Of a stretch of 40,787 nt of DNA, positions 18,413 to 27,519 are shown in pieces. Position 1 is the stretch's first letter. The number at the start of each line of letters is the position of its first letter. Location of the stretch: NCBI GenBank assembly GCA_009773005.1, contig WOUT01000021.1:1-40787 (forward strand), given 5' to 3'. Under the pieces are notes generated by a model. The model had not been told where the DNA came from, did no database searches, and worked only from the letters and a program-made list of their open reading frames with translations. The translations under genes were made by a program, and so were the position numbers. The DNA is from Chloroflexota bacterium. GTDB lineage: Bacteria > Chloroflexota > Anaerolineae > Anaerolineales > Anaerolineaceae.

Positions 18413-19383
18413 CCTACCCTTTCATCAAAGGCGCGCACTACCCGGCACCCAAAATCAAGATAGGGAATTTCGATGTTATGTTTTTTAGCCAAATGCCAGA
18501 TATATCCACCCGTATCCTCAATTTCGGTTCGGCGAGTGCGTTCCACATCCAATAACATGGCTTGTTTATAACCTTTTCCGCCGCGTTCTTCCCATTCCTG
18601 TCCATGCCGAATGACGTTAAGAATACCTTCTTCAATGCTTCCAGTTACGCGGTCCATCACCTCAATGGTGGGGTAATCTCGAATCTCAACGCCCACGTGA
18701 TTTGCCACTTTGACAATATCGCGCGTGATCATCACCATCAGATAGGCAAATTCTTTCGATTTCATGAATTCGGTTGAGGGTAGCCTGGCCAGCACCGCAG
18801 CGATTGACAAAGGCGTCCACCATGTCAACTTGCACCATTCCACACCGTCGATGTCATTAGAAGATTCACACGGTAGTTGGTTGGCGTTGAACATTTGGAC
18901 AACTTCTTCCACTAACGGGGTCACCCCGTGATCCGCATCCCCGATCCAGGTCGGAAAATCATTTTCACCGCGGGTTACCCGACCATAATCCAACAACGAG
19001 CCCGAGATACGGCTTACCATTCGAAGAATTGGTTCTCGTTTGTACCACTGACGGAAACGTTCCGCGTGACCTAATCCGTTTTGTACCGACGCAACAGCTC
19101 CCACTTTGATATGTTTTACACTATCCAAAGCGAAGGCTGTATCATGGTTTTTTACAGCCACAATCAACAGGTCCGCCTTGGTAACATTCTGTGGTTGGGT
19201 GGTTGCCTGAACAGGGATTATTCTTTCCCCTTCCACGGTCTGAATGATCAAACCACCATTGCGGTTAATCTCATCAACATGTTCTTGTCTGCGGAACAAC
19301 AACGTAACATCTGCGCCAACAGAAGAGAGACAAGCCCCAACCAGGGCTCCCCACCCCCCAGCTCCAAGAATTGTAACTTTCAT
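18409..19383 (-). CDS. 2-dehydropantoate 2-reductase-like oxidoreductase (ApbA/PanE family)
   Basis: 324 aa. The NADP loop GAGGWGALVG is at 7-16, followed by AVKNHDTAFAL, QNGLGHAE, the catalytic lysine in EWCKLTWWT, and the C-terminal LLDVERTRRTEIE corresponding to the S-x-D-x-x-x-GRxTEID region of PanE. The family reduces 2-oxo acids such as ketopantoate. In a catabolic block without other pantothenate genes it more likely works on another 2-oxo or 2-hydroxy acid. It may be the first gene after a local promoter with a LacI-like palindrome at 19426-19437. Confidence 0.85.
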   Translation of the reverse strand: MKVTILGAGGWGALVGACLSSVGADVTLLFRRQEHVDEINRNGGLIIQTVEGERIIPVQATTQPQNVTKADLLIVAVKNHDTAFALDSVKHIKVGAVASVQNGLGHAERFRQWYKREPILRMVSRISGSLLDYGRVTRGENDFPTWIGDADHGVTPLVEEVVQMFNANQLPCESSNDIDGVEWCKLTWWTPLSIAAVLARLPSTEFMKSKEFAYLMVMITRDIVKVANHVGVEIRDYPTIEVMDRVTGSIEEGILNVIRHGQEWEERGGKGYKQAMLLDVERTRRTEIEDTGGYIWHLAKKHNIEIPYLDFGCRVVRAFDERVG

Positions 19384-19419
19384 GATTGCGCTCCTTCTAT
19401 TGTTGCTGATTTCGGACTC

Positions 19420-19440
19420 AGTATAAGAAACGTTTCTGAG
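19420..19440 (-). promoter_or_regulatory. possible -10 box with abutting LacI-type palindrome
   Basis: AGAAACGTTTCT (19426-19437) is a perfect 12-bp palindrome with the central AAACGTTT typical of LacI/PurR-family operators. It lies directly against a minus-strand TATACT (19425-19420). Outer arms CTCAG and CTGAG (19417-19421 and 19436-19440) extend the symmetry. It stands 37 nt before the reductase start. No strong -35 box is seen. Confidence 0.45.
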
Positions 19441-19540
19441 TACACATTCAAACGCAACCCAAAAAACTCAAAAGAGAGACATTATTTTGAATAGGCACCC
19501 GAAAACATTGGTTTTCAACGATTCTCATCTTCATGAATGC

Positions 19541-22363
19541 TCAAATTCCTTTCCTGTTGGAAAGGTTCTCCGGAGTACCCATCTTCTTGGCGTGCAACGC
19601 TGCCAGAACTTTTTCGGGTGTGATAGGTAGATCATGCACCCATACCCCTATCGCGTCATATAATGCGTTTGCCACCGCAGGTCCAGTGGCCGACAGCGGC
19701 AGCTCGCCCATTCCCTTTGCACCTAAAGGACCAGTTGGATGCGGTTGTTCAATTAGAATGGCTTCCACTACCGGTAGATCAGGAGTCAGTAGTAAGCCCA
19801 GATTTGACAAGGAGGTAACCTCTGGCCGGCAATTCTTCATCGTGAAATGTTCAGACAAGGCAAACCCAAGACCCTGAATAACCCCACCCTCAATTTGGCC
19901 TTCTGCTCCGGGGCGATTGAGTGCTCGTCCGCAATCTAGCGCAGCGATAACCCGATGGGTTTTAATTACTCCGGTTAACTCATTTACAGTCAAGACAACT
20001 CCCTGAGCGCCAAAACTATAGGCAAAGTGCAAATTATTAGACGCCAGGTCAGTGTTGTTTGGAACCGGACTTGCCCACTCGGGCATCGGCTGGGTTTTTG
20101 GCGCTTCGTAAACTGTCTGGGCGACAGAATTAAATCCTTTCGCTTGCGCGAGTTGGCTTAGCGTGATCAAGGTATCTTGGGTGTCTTTTCGAATGACATA
20201 GCCATCATGGAAAGCAATAAGGTCCAAGGGAACCTGCCATTGGTTGTGGACGTACGCTTGAATTTGTTCGAGTAGCATCTTACTTACTATCACGACGGCA
20301 TTACCGGCCACAAAAGTAATCCGTGAAGCCGTCGTCATCCCCGCTTGAGGGTCATCCCGGGTATCTCCCATATGTAGATAAATATTAGAGCGGGGAACAC
20401 AAAGAATCTCTGATGCGATGTTCAAAAACGTTTCAGTAGAGCCTTGACCTAGATCTGTCGCCCCCAAGCGTAACAAGAAGGTACCATTTTCCTGGAGACT
20501 AAGCTTTGCCCCGACATTATCTGGAATTCCACTACCAAGCCCAACATTTTTATAACTTGCCGCGATCCCAATTCCCAGTTTTTCGCCTGATTTTAGAATC
20601 GGGGAGAGAGACTTTTTTAATGCATCTCGAACTGCTTCTATGCACTGTCGGATACCATCACCGACTTCCTCGTTGATGATACTTCCAGTAATAGTCGAGC
20701 TTCCCATTGTTAAGGCGTTCTTTAGTCGAAATTCTATGGGGTCCATCCCAATCTTGTGAGCAAGTTTTTCCATCTGAATTTCTGCCGCAAAACACGGTTG
20801 CGGGCTGCCAAATCCGCGGAATGCCCCACAAGTGATGTTGTTGGTATAAACTGCAAAGGCGTCTACCTTCACGTGGGGAATCTCGTAAGGCCCGCCCGCA
20901 AAAGTAGCGGAGCGGAAAAGAACAGCCTCCCCTGTAGAGGCATAAGCACCAGTGTCGCCAACAATATGTGCTTCCAAAGCAATTACCCGGCCATCTTTCG
21001 TAACCCCGGTTTTGTAATGCATAAACTCGGCGTGCCGTTTGTGGTGGGTACTTAAAGATTCAGCGCGGCTAAAACGAACCTTAACAGGTCTTTTTAGCAA
21101 ATAAGCTGCCAACCCTGCCTGGATCTGGGTGGAAACATCCTCTTTTCCACCAAAACCACCACCCACAGGCATATGAGCCACTCGTACCAGGTTTTCCGGG
21201 ATTCCAATGGCAGCAGCGATCTGAGCCCGGTCGAATACCGGACCCTGGCTACCGCAATAGACCACGACGCCTTCCCCTTCGGGCAAGCCAATACTACATT
21301 CGAGTTCTTCATACGCATGCTCTTGAAAAGGAGTGGTGTAATCACCTTCTATAATGAAATCTGATAGCTTGAATCCTTCTTCTATATCCCCTTTACGTAT
21401 CTTGACGTGCCGATTTACATTCCCGTTTGCCTTAAATTCTTCCGTTGCTGGGTGAAGTTGGTGGGAACCAGGCAACAAAGACTGACGTGGATCGCTCACA
21501 ACGGGCAACGGCTTATATGTAACGGAGATTTTCTCGAGGGCTGCCTCTGCATGTTCAAAACTATCAGCCACTACCAGAGCCAATGCGTCTCCAACGGTCA
21601 GGACCAACGTATCACAAAAAACTGGTTGGTCAGGCTTTAAGAGACCATACAATTTTTGTCCTGGAACATCTTCTGCAGTGATAACTGCAATGACTCCAGG
21701 CATTTGTTGAGCGGTTTTCTTGTCTATCTTTTCAATGACTGCATGAGGGAAGTCGCTGCGTTTTACCCGACCAAATAACATTCCAGGAAAGGCAAGGTCG
21801 TCCGTGTATTTTATTGCCCCGGTCACTTTTGATACCGCATTTCGCTCATGCGCGTCAGTTGACTTGTCCCAATCTAACGTTATATCCCCACGCAATACGG
21901 CTGCAGCCTTGGTTATGGCTTCTGGAGCACGATATCCAGCACTACAGCGTGAAATATTATAACGGAGTGCTTCGCTCGCTTCTTCTCTGGTGGGGTTCGG
22001 ATTGCGATCTAATAGTGCTTTTGCAGACATAATCTGTCCCGGAGTGGCGTATCCACATTGGCTCACATGCTCCAGCACAAAAGTTTTCTGTAAAGGATGG
22101 AGCTCACCATTATGTGCTAAACCTTCGATGGTCTCGATTTCACAACCCGCAATTTGCTCCAATGAGATTCGGCATGAAGGTCTCGCAGAACCATCTACGA
22201 TCACTGTGCAAGCCCCGCAAAACCCCTCATTGTCACAAGCTTGTTTCGAGCCAGTTAAGTTAAGCTCCTCTCGAAGAGCATGTAATAGAGTCCGCTTTGG
22301 TAGGGCTGGCAAGGTCACTTCGTTTCCGTTTACTTTAAAGCTGACAAATTGGTTCGAGTTCAT
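19541..22363 (-). CDS. single-chain molybdenum hydroxylase paralog with degenerate proximal Fe-S site
   Basis: 940 aa from the ATG at 22363, which has AAGGAG 9 nt upstream; a GTG at 22384 overlaps that ribosome site and is less likely. Domain order matches the paralog at 13270-16056. The first cluster is complete (C43, C49, C52, C64). In the second, the canonical CxxC reads C103-G-Y-A106 and the canonical CxC reads S138-R-C140, so two of four ligands are missing. The molybdenum domain keeps GGGFGGKED, AFRGFGSPQ, GATDLGQG and GAKGMGE. It may therefore carry one [2Fe-2S] fewer, use other ligands, or transfer electrons differently. No FAD domain is present. Substrate unknown. Confidence 0.88.
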   Translation of the reverse strand: MNSNQFVSFKVNGNEVTLPALPKRTLLHALREELNLTGSKQACDNEGFCGACTVIVDGSARPSCRISLEQIAGCEIETIEGLAHNGELHPLQKTFVLEHVSQCGYATPGQIMSAKALLDRNPNPTREEASEALRYNISRCSAGYRAPEAITKAAAVLRGDITLDWDKSTDAHERNAVSKVTGAIKYTDDLAFPGMLFGRVKRSDFPHAVIEKIDKKTAQQMPGVIAVITAEDVPGQKLYGLLKPDQPVFCDTLVLTVGDALALVVADSFEHAEAALEKISVTYKPLPVVSDPRQSLLPGSHQLHPATEEFKANGNVNRHVKIRKGDIEEGFKLSDFIIEGDYTTPFQEHAYEELECSIGLPEGEGVVVYCGSQGPVFDRAQIAAAIGIPENLVRVAHMPVGGGFGGKEDVSTQIQAGLAAYLLKRPVKVRFSRAESLSTHHKRHAEFMHYKTGVTKDGRVIALEAHIVGDTGAYASTGEAVLFRSATFAGGPYEIPHVKVDAFAVYTNNITCGAFRGFGSPQPCFAAEIQMEKLAHKIGMDPIEFRLKNALTMGSSTITGSIINEEVGDGIRQCIEAVRDALKKSLSPILKSGEKLGIGIAASYKNVGLGSGIPDNVGAKLSLQENGTFLLRLGATDLGQGSTETFLNIASEILCVPRSNIYLHMGDTRDDPQAGMTTASRITFVAGNAVVIVSKMLLEQIQAYVHNQWQVPLDLIAFHDGYVIRKDTQDTLITLSQLAQAKGFNSVAQTVYEAPKTQPMPEWASPVPNNTDLASNNLHFAYSFGAQGVVLTVNELTGVIKTHRVIAALDCGRALNRPGAEGQIEGGVIQGLGFALSEHFTMKNCRPEVTSLSNLGLLLTPDLPVVEAILIEQPHPTGPLGAKGMGELPLSATGPAVANALYDAIGVWVHDLPITPEKVLAALHAKKMGTPENLSNRKGI

Positions 22364-22510
22364 CAATCCTGGCTCCTTATTCACAAGGGGTAATTAACAA
22401 AATTCCTTTGGGGATTCTCCTGGTACCGACACTAAATTTATACGTATTAAGGTTTTCCATTTTTGCGAATAATGATCCTGTTTTTACGATTTGTACAATT
22501 AATTGATATA

Positions 22511-23836
22511 TCACAGATTCGGCACTCGTTCCAATAACATCCCAAGTTCTTCTTGCGAGTTATTCAGGATATCGCGAGCATCCCATTTTGTAAATTGCCC
22601 GTCCTTAAGAAGGACTTGCCCATCGATTAGAACTGTATCTACATCCAGGGCTTTATGCTCGTAGACTATCTGGCTAATTGGATCAGCAGATAAAGATGGC
22701 CAGGCATGCAAAACGTCTCGCGTCAACATAATAATATCTGCTCTTTTGCCAACCTCGAGGCTACCGATTTCATCTGCCAAGCCAACAGCTTTGGCTCCAT
22801 TGATGGTCATCATCTCCAAAACCTTTGTGGCTGGCATAGAACGAGGCCCGCAGCGGGGTTTGTGAATGAGGGCCGCTAACCGCATTTCCATAAATGCGTC
22901 GAGGTTATTGTTGCATGGCGCTCCGTCCGCTCCGATGGCAACATTAATACCCTTTTCCAGCATTTCTGGAACCGGGGCGATACCTGACGCCAGTTTAAAG
23001 TTCGCGCTCGGGCAGTGTGCCACTGTGCTGCCACTCGCGGCAAGCAAATCATGTTCTTTATCTGTCAACCAGATACCGTGGGCAATTACTAGGTTTGATC
23101 CTAGAAGGCCAAGGCTATTCAGATATTCAACTTCGTGACCTCCAAATTTTGCCAGTCGCTCTGTTTGAGCCTGATTTTCGGCTGCATGGGTATGGATGAG
23201 CACTTTACGCTCACTGGCTATTCGGGCTACCTCTTTCCATAGGTCATCGGTAGCGTTGCGGGTTCCTCTGGGGCAAAATGCATAATGCAGCCGCCCACCT
23301 TTCGTTTTATCGAAGCGGTCAAGAAGTTCCAGGCTTTTGGAAAGCGCGATTTCTGTGCTCTCCCCGATCATCTCAGTTCCTTCTTCCCAGCGGTCCATCA
23401 TCGCGTTCCCAATGATAGCCCGGAATCCCATCTCATCAGCAGCTTGGAAAGCCGCCTCAGTAAAATTTAGTGATTCCATCGTCATTGCGGTGGTTGTCCC
23501 GCCTCGAATCAGTTCTGCAATCGAAAGCCTTGCAGAAGCATATACACTGCCTGGAGTATGGGCTCGTTCGAGTGGCCAGATTCGCAGTCGCAGCCAATCC
23601 ACGACGTCCATATCATCGGCCATCCCGCGGAACAAAGTTTGGTTGAGATGAACGTGTACCTGCACGAACCCTGGCAAGACTAACTTGCCGTACGCGTCAA
23701 TAATTTGATCCGCAGTTTTACGAGTAGAAGGAAGCTCGATTATGCGTTCATTTTCAATATAGATGTCCCCTTGTAAAACGAGACGGGCCGGGTTCATCGT
23801 TATCAGGATACCGTTCCGAATCAAGATTGAAGACAT
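22511..23836 (-). CDS. amidohydrolase, deaminase type (SAH/MTA/8-oxoguanine deaminase-like)
   Basis: 441 aa from the ATG at 23836, preceded by GAAAGG; an upstream in-frame start at 23869 lacks a ribosome site. The full catalytic set is present: H61 and H63 (VQVHVHL), H217 with E220 (HTHAAE), H253 (IAHGIWL) and D304 (GADGAPCNNN). The GADGAxxNN end is typical of deaminases acting on adenosine-like or guanine-like substrates. It lies between the SDR pair and the degenerate molybdenum hydroxylase. Of the deaminase-type paralogs in the window, this and the one at 3666 are the most canonical. Confidence 0.87.
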   Translation of the reverse strand: MSSILIRNGILITMNPARLVLQGDIYIENERIIELPSTRKTADQIIDAYGKLVLPGFVQVHVHLNQTLFRGMADDMDVVDWLRLRIWPLERAHTPGSVYASARLSIAELIRGGTTTAMTMESLNFTEAAFQAADEMGFRAIIGNAMMDRWEEGTEMIGESTEIALSKSLELLDRFDKTKGGRLHYAFCPRGTRNATDDLWKEVARIASERKVLIHTHAAENQAQTERLAKFGGHEVEYLNSLGLLGSNLVIAHGIWLTDKEHDLLAASGSTVAHCPSANFKLASGIAPVPEMLEKGINVAIGADGAPCNNNLDAFMEMRLAALIHKPRCGPRSMPATKVLEMMTINGAKAVGLADEIGSLEVGKRADIIMLTRDVLHAWPSLSADPISQIVYEHKALDVDTVLIDGQVLLKDGQFTKWDARDILNNSQEELGMLLERVPNL

Positions 23837-23970
23837 GTTATTGACCTTTCTTGTACCGTTTACCAACATACACCAGCGGAGTCACCTATACTCATGGTGT
23901 TGATTAGTTCAAAAATTGTTGCCATGTTGGGCAGCACTAGCAAAAGCTGTGGAGGGAAATGGATTTCCCT

Positions 23971-24738
23971 TTATTCCGCAGTATATCCGCCATCAACGGG
24001 TATTGCAGCTCCGGTGATGTAGGAGGATTCATCGCTAACTAGGAATAAGGCAGCTCGAGCGATTTCCAGCGGTGTAGCCATACTGCCGCGTGGTATTACT
24101 CTATCAAATCGCGCTCGTGCTTCTACAGGATTAGCATCTGCTTGGATGACTTTTTCGGTCATTTCGGTAGATGTCACTCCGGGGCAAATTGCATTTACCC
24201 GAATATTGTATTTAGCATAATCGAGCGCCATATTGCGAGACAATTGTAAAACAGCACCCTTTGAAGCGGTGTAAACAGCTAGATTTCTTAATCCTACAAG
24301 CGCCGCGGCGGAAGCTGTATTTAAGATAACTCCCCCACCTTGCGAGATCATCACTGGAATCGTGTATTTGCAGGTTAGGAAGACACTTTTGACGTTGACT
24401 TGCATAACTCGATCCCAGTCTGATTCCTGGGTATTTGTAATAATGGCGAAATGGTTGAGACCAGCATTGTTATAAAGAATATTAATTTGATGAAAAGCTT
24501 GCCTGGTCTTTTCAACAAGCGCTGCAACTTGCTCGGCTATAACGAGGTCAGTTTTGATGAAGATCGCTTCGGCACCTTGCGAACGGAGGGTGGCAACAGT
24601 TTCTTCTCCGCCGATCTCATCTTGATCAGCCAGCGCAATTTTAGCTCCTTCTTCGGCAAATAGAAATGCCGCTGATCTGCCAATTCCTCTGGCAGCTCCG
24701 GTGATTATCGCAACTTTTCCGTCTAATCGTCCTGGCAT
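23971..24738 (-). CDS. short-chain dehydrogenase/reductase (SDR)
   Basis: 255 aa, classical SDR: GAARGIGRS cofactor loop, NNAGLNH, catalytic Ser in NTASAAAL, YTASK, and the final GAAIPVDGGYTAE. AAAGGT precedes the ATG. It follows a second SDR by 13 bp, so they are co-transcribed, and may act as successive or alternative dehydrogenases on sugar- or alcohol-type intermediates. The sequence does not name a substrate. Confidence 0.85.
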   Translation of the reverse strand: MPGRLDGKVAIITGAARGIGRSAAFLFAEEGAKIALADQDEIGGEETVATLRSQGAEAIFIKTDLVIAEQVAALVEKTRQAFHQINILYNNAGLNHFAIITNTQESDWDRVMQVNVKSVFLTCKYTIPVMISQGGGVILNTASAAALVGLRNLAVYTASKGAVLQLSRNMALDYAKYNIRVNAICPGVTSTEMTEKVIQADANPVEARARFDRVIPRGSMATPLEIARAALFLVSDESSYITGAAIPVDGGYTAE

Positions 24739-24751
24739 AGTAACCTTTCGT

Positions 24752-25468
24752 TTAATTTCTAAAAAGATCGAGACATTGACCGTTCATCGGAGAAGCGGCC
24801 GGTGAGAGCAGGAACAGAACTGCATGTGAAACTTCATCAGGCGTATTCCAGTTGGAATGATCCAGTGTTGGGTATTTTTGCAGCATGGTCGTGGTCGCGA
24901 CCAGGCCAGGGCAGACCGCATTCACTTTTATGCCATACTCGGCTTCTGAATCAGCTATCGCCCGCGTTAACCCCACCAATCCGTGTTTCAACGCACTATA
25001 AGCTGCAAATTGACCTTCACCATGGCGACCAGCACGTGAAGCGATATTAATAATAAAACCACTTTTTTGTGTGCGCATAACTGGCAATATCGCCCGACAG
25101 CAGTAAAAAGCACTGGTCAGGTTAATGTGTACAAGATGATCCCACTCCTGGTCTGTAGTCGCAACTAACTCCCGACGCAATCCTTGACCAAGGTTATTCA
25201 CTACAACATCAACCCTGCCTTCACGCTCAATAATGGCTTTCACCATTTGGTCGACCTGCGAAGAAATTGTCAGATCTGCCGGATAGATCCAGGCATGTTG
25301 AACTAATTCGCCAAGGCTGCTTATTGCTAACTTAAGTTTTGTCTCATTCCTGGATACCAAAACCACCCGGTAACCGCTTCGTAACAAAGATTGGGCGATT
25401 GCTTGCCCAATGCCTTCACTGGCTCCAGTGACTATTGCAACTTGATGTGCATCATTAATTGGCCGCAA
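24752..25468 (-). CDS. short-chain dehydrogenase/reductase (SDR), TTG start
   Basis: 238 aa. GASEGIGQA gives the cofactor loop, NNLGQG the NNAG-equivalent, and INIASRAG with YSALK the catalytic residues. The reading frame begins with TTG; a GGAG ribosome site lies about 7 nt before it, and no in-frame ATG precedes the Rossmann strand. The nearby ATG is in another frame. It lies 27 bp after the permease gene. Function beyond NAD(P)-dependent oxidoreduction is unknown. Confidence 0.82.
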   Translation of the reverse strand: MRPINDAHQVAIVTGASEGIGQAIAQSLLRSGYRVVLVSRNETKLKLAISSLGELVQHAWIYPADLTISSQVDQMVKAIIEREGRVDVVVNNLGQGLRRELVATTDQEWDHLVHINLTSAFYCCRAILPVMRTQKSGFIINIASRAGRHGEGQFAAYSALKHGLVGLTRAIADSEAEYGIKVNAVCPGLVATTTMLQKYPTLDHSNWNTPDEVSHAVLFLLSPAASPMNGQCLDLFRN

Positions 25469-25495
25469 GAGGTTCTCCGATGATCAAGTGCTAGT

Positions 25496-26443
25496 TTAAG
25501 CGTGTTCATGACCGACCTTCAGCCGGCTCGCATTTCGTTTTCGGGTCTCTCGTTGGATAGCTGAAGCACCCAAAACAAGGAACGTAACGATATAAGGCAG
25601 CATCAGCACAATCTGTGAAGGCAGACCGAACTGCTGTAAGCGTAATGCGAGTGCGTCTGCGAAGCCAAAGATCAGGCATGCCACCAAGGCAGGAATCGGG
25701 CGGCCAAGACCAAAATTGATGGCAGCTAACGCTAACCAACCTCGACCTGCCGAAATACCTTCCGAAAATAAATTTAGGTATGAAAGTGACATAAACGAAC
25801 CACCCAAGGCACAAAACACGCCAGCAATCAATAATCCAGCGTATTTGATCCGTTTAGGGTTGATGCCAATTGCTTTGGCAGCATCAATATTCTCTCCTAC
25901 TGCCCGGATATGGAACCCGAAAGGTGTACGGTACAACACCAGATACACCACGATCACCATAAAGAATGCGATATACACAAGTGGAAAATGCCCGCTCAAT
26001 AGCTCATTTATCACAGGAATATCTTTTATAACCGGGATTTGCACCACTGAAAACCCTTTAAGTAAGGGAGACTGGTAATATCCAGTTGCACCTAATACAG
26101 CAAAAAGCAAGAAATTTGTCATTCCGGTCGCGAAGATGTTAAGCGCCAAGCCGACAATGATTTCATTGGCTCTTAGCTCTAAATGAACAAATGCAAATAT
26201 TAAGCTGGCTATCGAACAAGCTACGATAGCGTACACTAATCCACCCCAAGGACTCCCGGTGGCAACACTCCCAACAACCGCAAAGAAAGCACCAATATCC
26301 AGCAATCCTTCGAGCCCAACATGAAAGATACCTGTCTGAGAGGAAAAAATACCTCCGAGTGTGGCCAGTAGGACTGGGGTGGCCATTCGCAAAGTGGCAG
26401 CAAAAAGCGAGAGGGTAATTATCCGGTTGAGGTCAATTTCCAT
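25496..26443 (-). CDS. ABC permease of BMP/nucleoside-type importer (second permease)
   Basis: 315 aa with eight or more hydrophobic segments. GGIFSSQTGIFHVGLEGLLDIGAFFA and the ELRANEIIVGLALNIFATGM segment are the conserved cytoplasmic parts of the Nup/Tsg-type permease family. It forms a membrane channel with the permease encoded upstream, whose gene it overlaps by 25 bp. The family imports nucleosides, and some members import purine-like compounds. GAGGA lies 11 nt before the ATG, within the upstream gene. Confidence 0.9.
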   Translation of the reverse strand: MEIDLNRIITLSLFAATLRMATPVLLATLGGIFSSQTGIFHVGLEGLLDIGAFFAVVGSVATGSPWGGLVYAIVACSIASLIFAFVHLELRANEIIVGLALNIFATGMTNFLLFAVLGATGYYQSPLLKGFSVVQIPVIKDIPVINELLSGHFPLVYIAFFMVIVVYLVLYRTPFGFHIRAVGENIDAAKAIGINPKRIKYAGLLIAGVFCALGGSFMSLSYLNLFSEGISAGRGWLALAAINFGLGRPIPALVACLIFGFADALALRLQQFGLPSQIVLMLPYIVTFLVLGASAIQRETRKRNASRLKVGHEHA

Positions 26444-27519
26444 TTTTTCATTCTTCCTCTAAAGTAAGTCACAAATACTTGAGCGGTAACAAAGAACATG
26501 ATTGCTCCTTTGACCATTCCAACAACAGTTTGGGGCACACCTGTTTGAGATTGCATGGTCATAGCGCCGTTTGCTAATGCAGCGTAAAAGAGTGAAGCAG
26601 GCAAAACCCCTAAAGGATTGTTTTGGGCTAAGAGCGAGATCATCATACCGTCCCAGCCATAACCGACCGAAAACGAAGCTAGAAATCTACCAAAAAAGCC
26701 GGTAATAATACAGGCCCCGCCAAACCCAACAAGACCACCGCTGATTAACATGGCAAGGATAGTGCTGCGCTTTACAGGCATTCCAGCAGACGCTGAAAAA
26801 TTAGGATTATATCCAACCATTCTCAACTCGTATCCGATTTTGGTTTTGAACATAAACCAATAAACCAAAAACACCATCACAATTGCTATGATGAACCCAA
26901 TGTTGATTGTGGAACCCTGGATGAATTTTGGCAGCCGGGCAGTATCCAGTAAAACAGGTGTGCCTGCCATGCCAGCATCCGGATCGCGCAATGGGAAGGA
27001 GACTAGGTATTGAGTAAACAAGATACCAATGTAGTTTAACATCAAGGAAGGCACCATTACCGGGACATTCCAACGTATCCGCAAATAACTAACTGGAAGA
27101 GTCCATAGACCCCCTGCCACGATACCTGCCAACAAACATAAGGGAATATGGATGATCTTTGGAAGACCTGGAACAGCAAAGCCCACAATTGCGGCAGCCA
27201 TAGCACCGATATAGAGTTGTCCTTCAAGCCCAAGGTTGAAAACGCTCGTTCGGAAAGCCACTGCAGCCCCCAAACCGCATAAGATGAGTACCGTGGAACG
27301 ATCCAATGTGTCAGCGAATTTATACCAATTGCCGAAAGCTCCTTTCCACAAGGCAGCATAAGCGGTTAATGGGTCTTTGCCGCTGAGGAAGATCACAATC
27401 GCACCAATTACAAGGCCAAGGAATAGGATCAACAAATAATTCAGGAACTGGGTAAGTACTTCTCCAAATATACGCCGTATGTGGACCATTGAAGGAAATG
27501 CGATTTTTTTATTTATCAT
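26419..27519 (-). CDS. ABC permease of BMP/nucleoside-type importer (first permease)
   Basis: 366 aa, many membrane spans. The conserved FRTSVFNLGLEGQLYIGAMA and RWNVPVMVPSLMLNYIG segments mark the larger permease of the BMP-dependent family. The amino terminus begins with a basic cytoplasmic stretch before the first span at about residue 25. The start overlaps the ATPase gene by 11 bp and the end overlaps the next permease gene by 25 bp, so the three are a translationally coupled transporter unit. Confidence 0.9.
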   Translation of the reverse strand: MINKKIAFPSMVHIRRIFGEVLTQFLNYLLILFLGLVIGAIVIFLSGKDPLTAYAALWKGAFGNWYKFADTLDRSTVLILCGLGAAVAFRTSVFNLGLEGQLYIGAMAAAIVGFAVPGLPKIIHIPLCLLAGIVAGGLWTLPVSYLRIRWNVPVMVPSLMLNYIGILFTQYLVSFPLRDPDAGMAGTPVLLDTARLPKFIQGSTINIGFIIAIVMVFLVYWFMFKTKIGYELRMVGYNPNFSASAGMPVKRSTILAMLISGGLVGFGGACIITGFFGRFLASFSVGYGWDGMMISLLAQNNPLGVLPASLFYAALANGAMTMQSQTGVPQTVVGMVKGAIMFFVTAQVFVTYFRGRMKKWKLTSTG

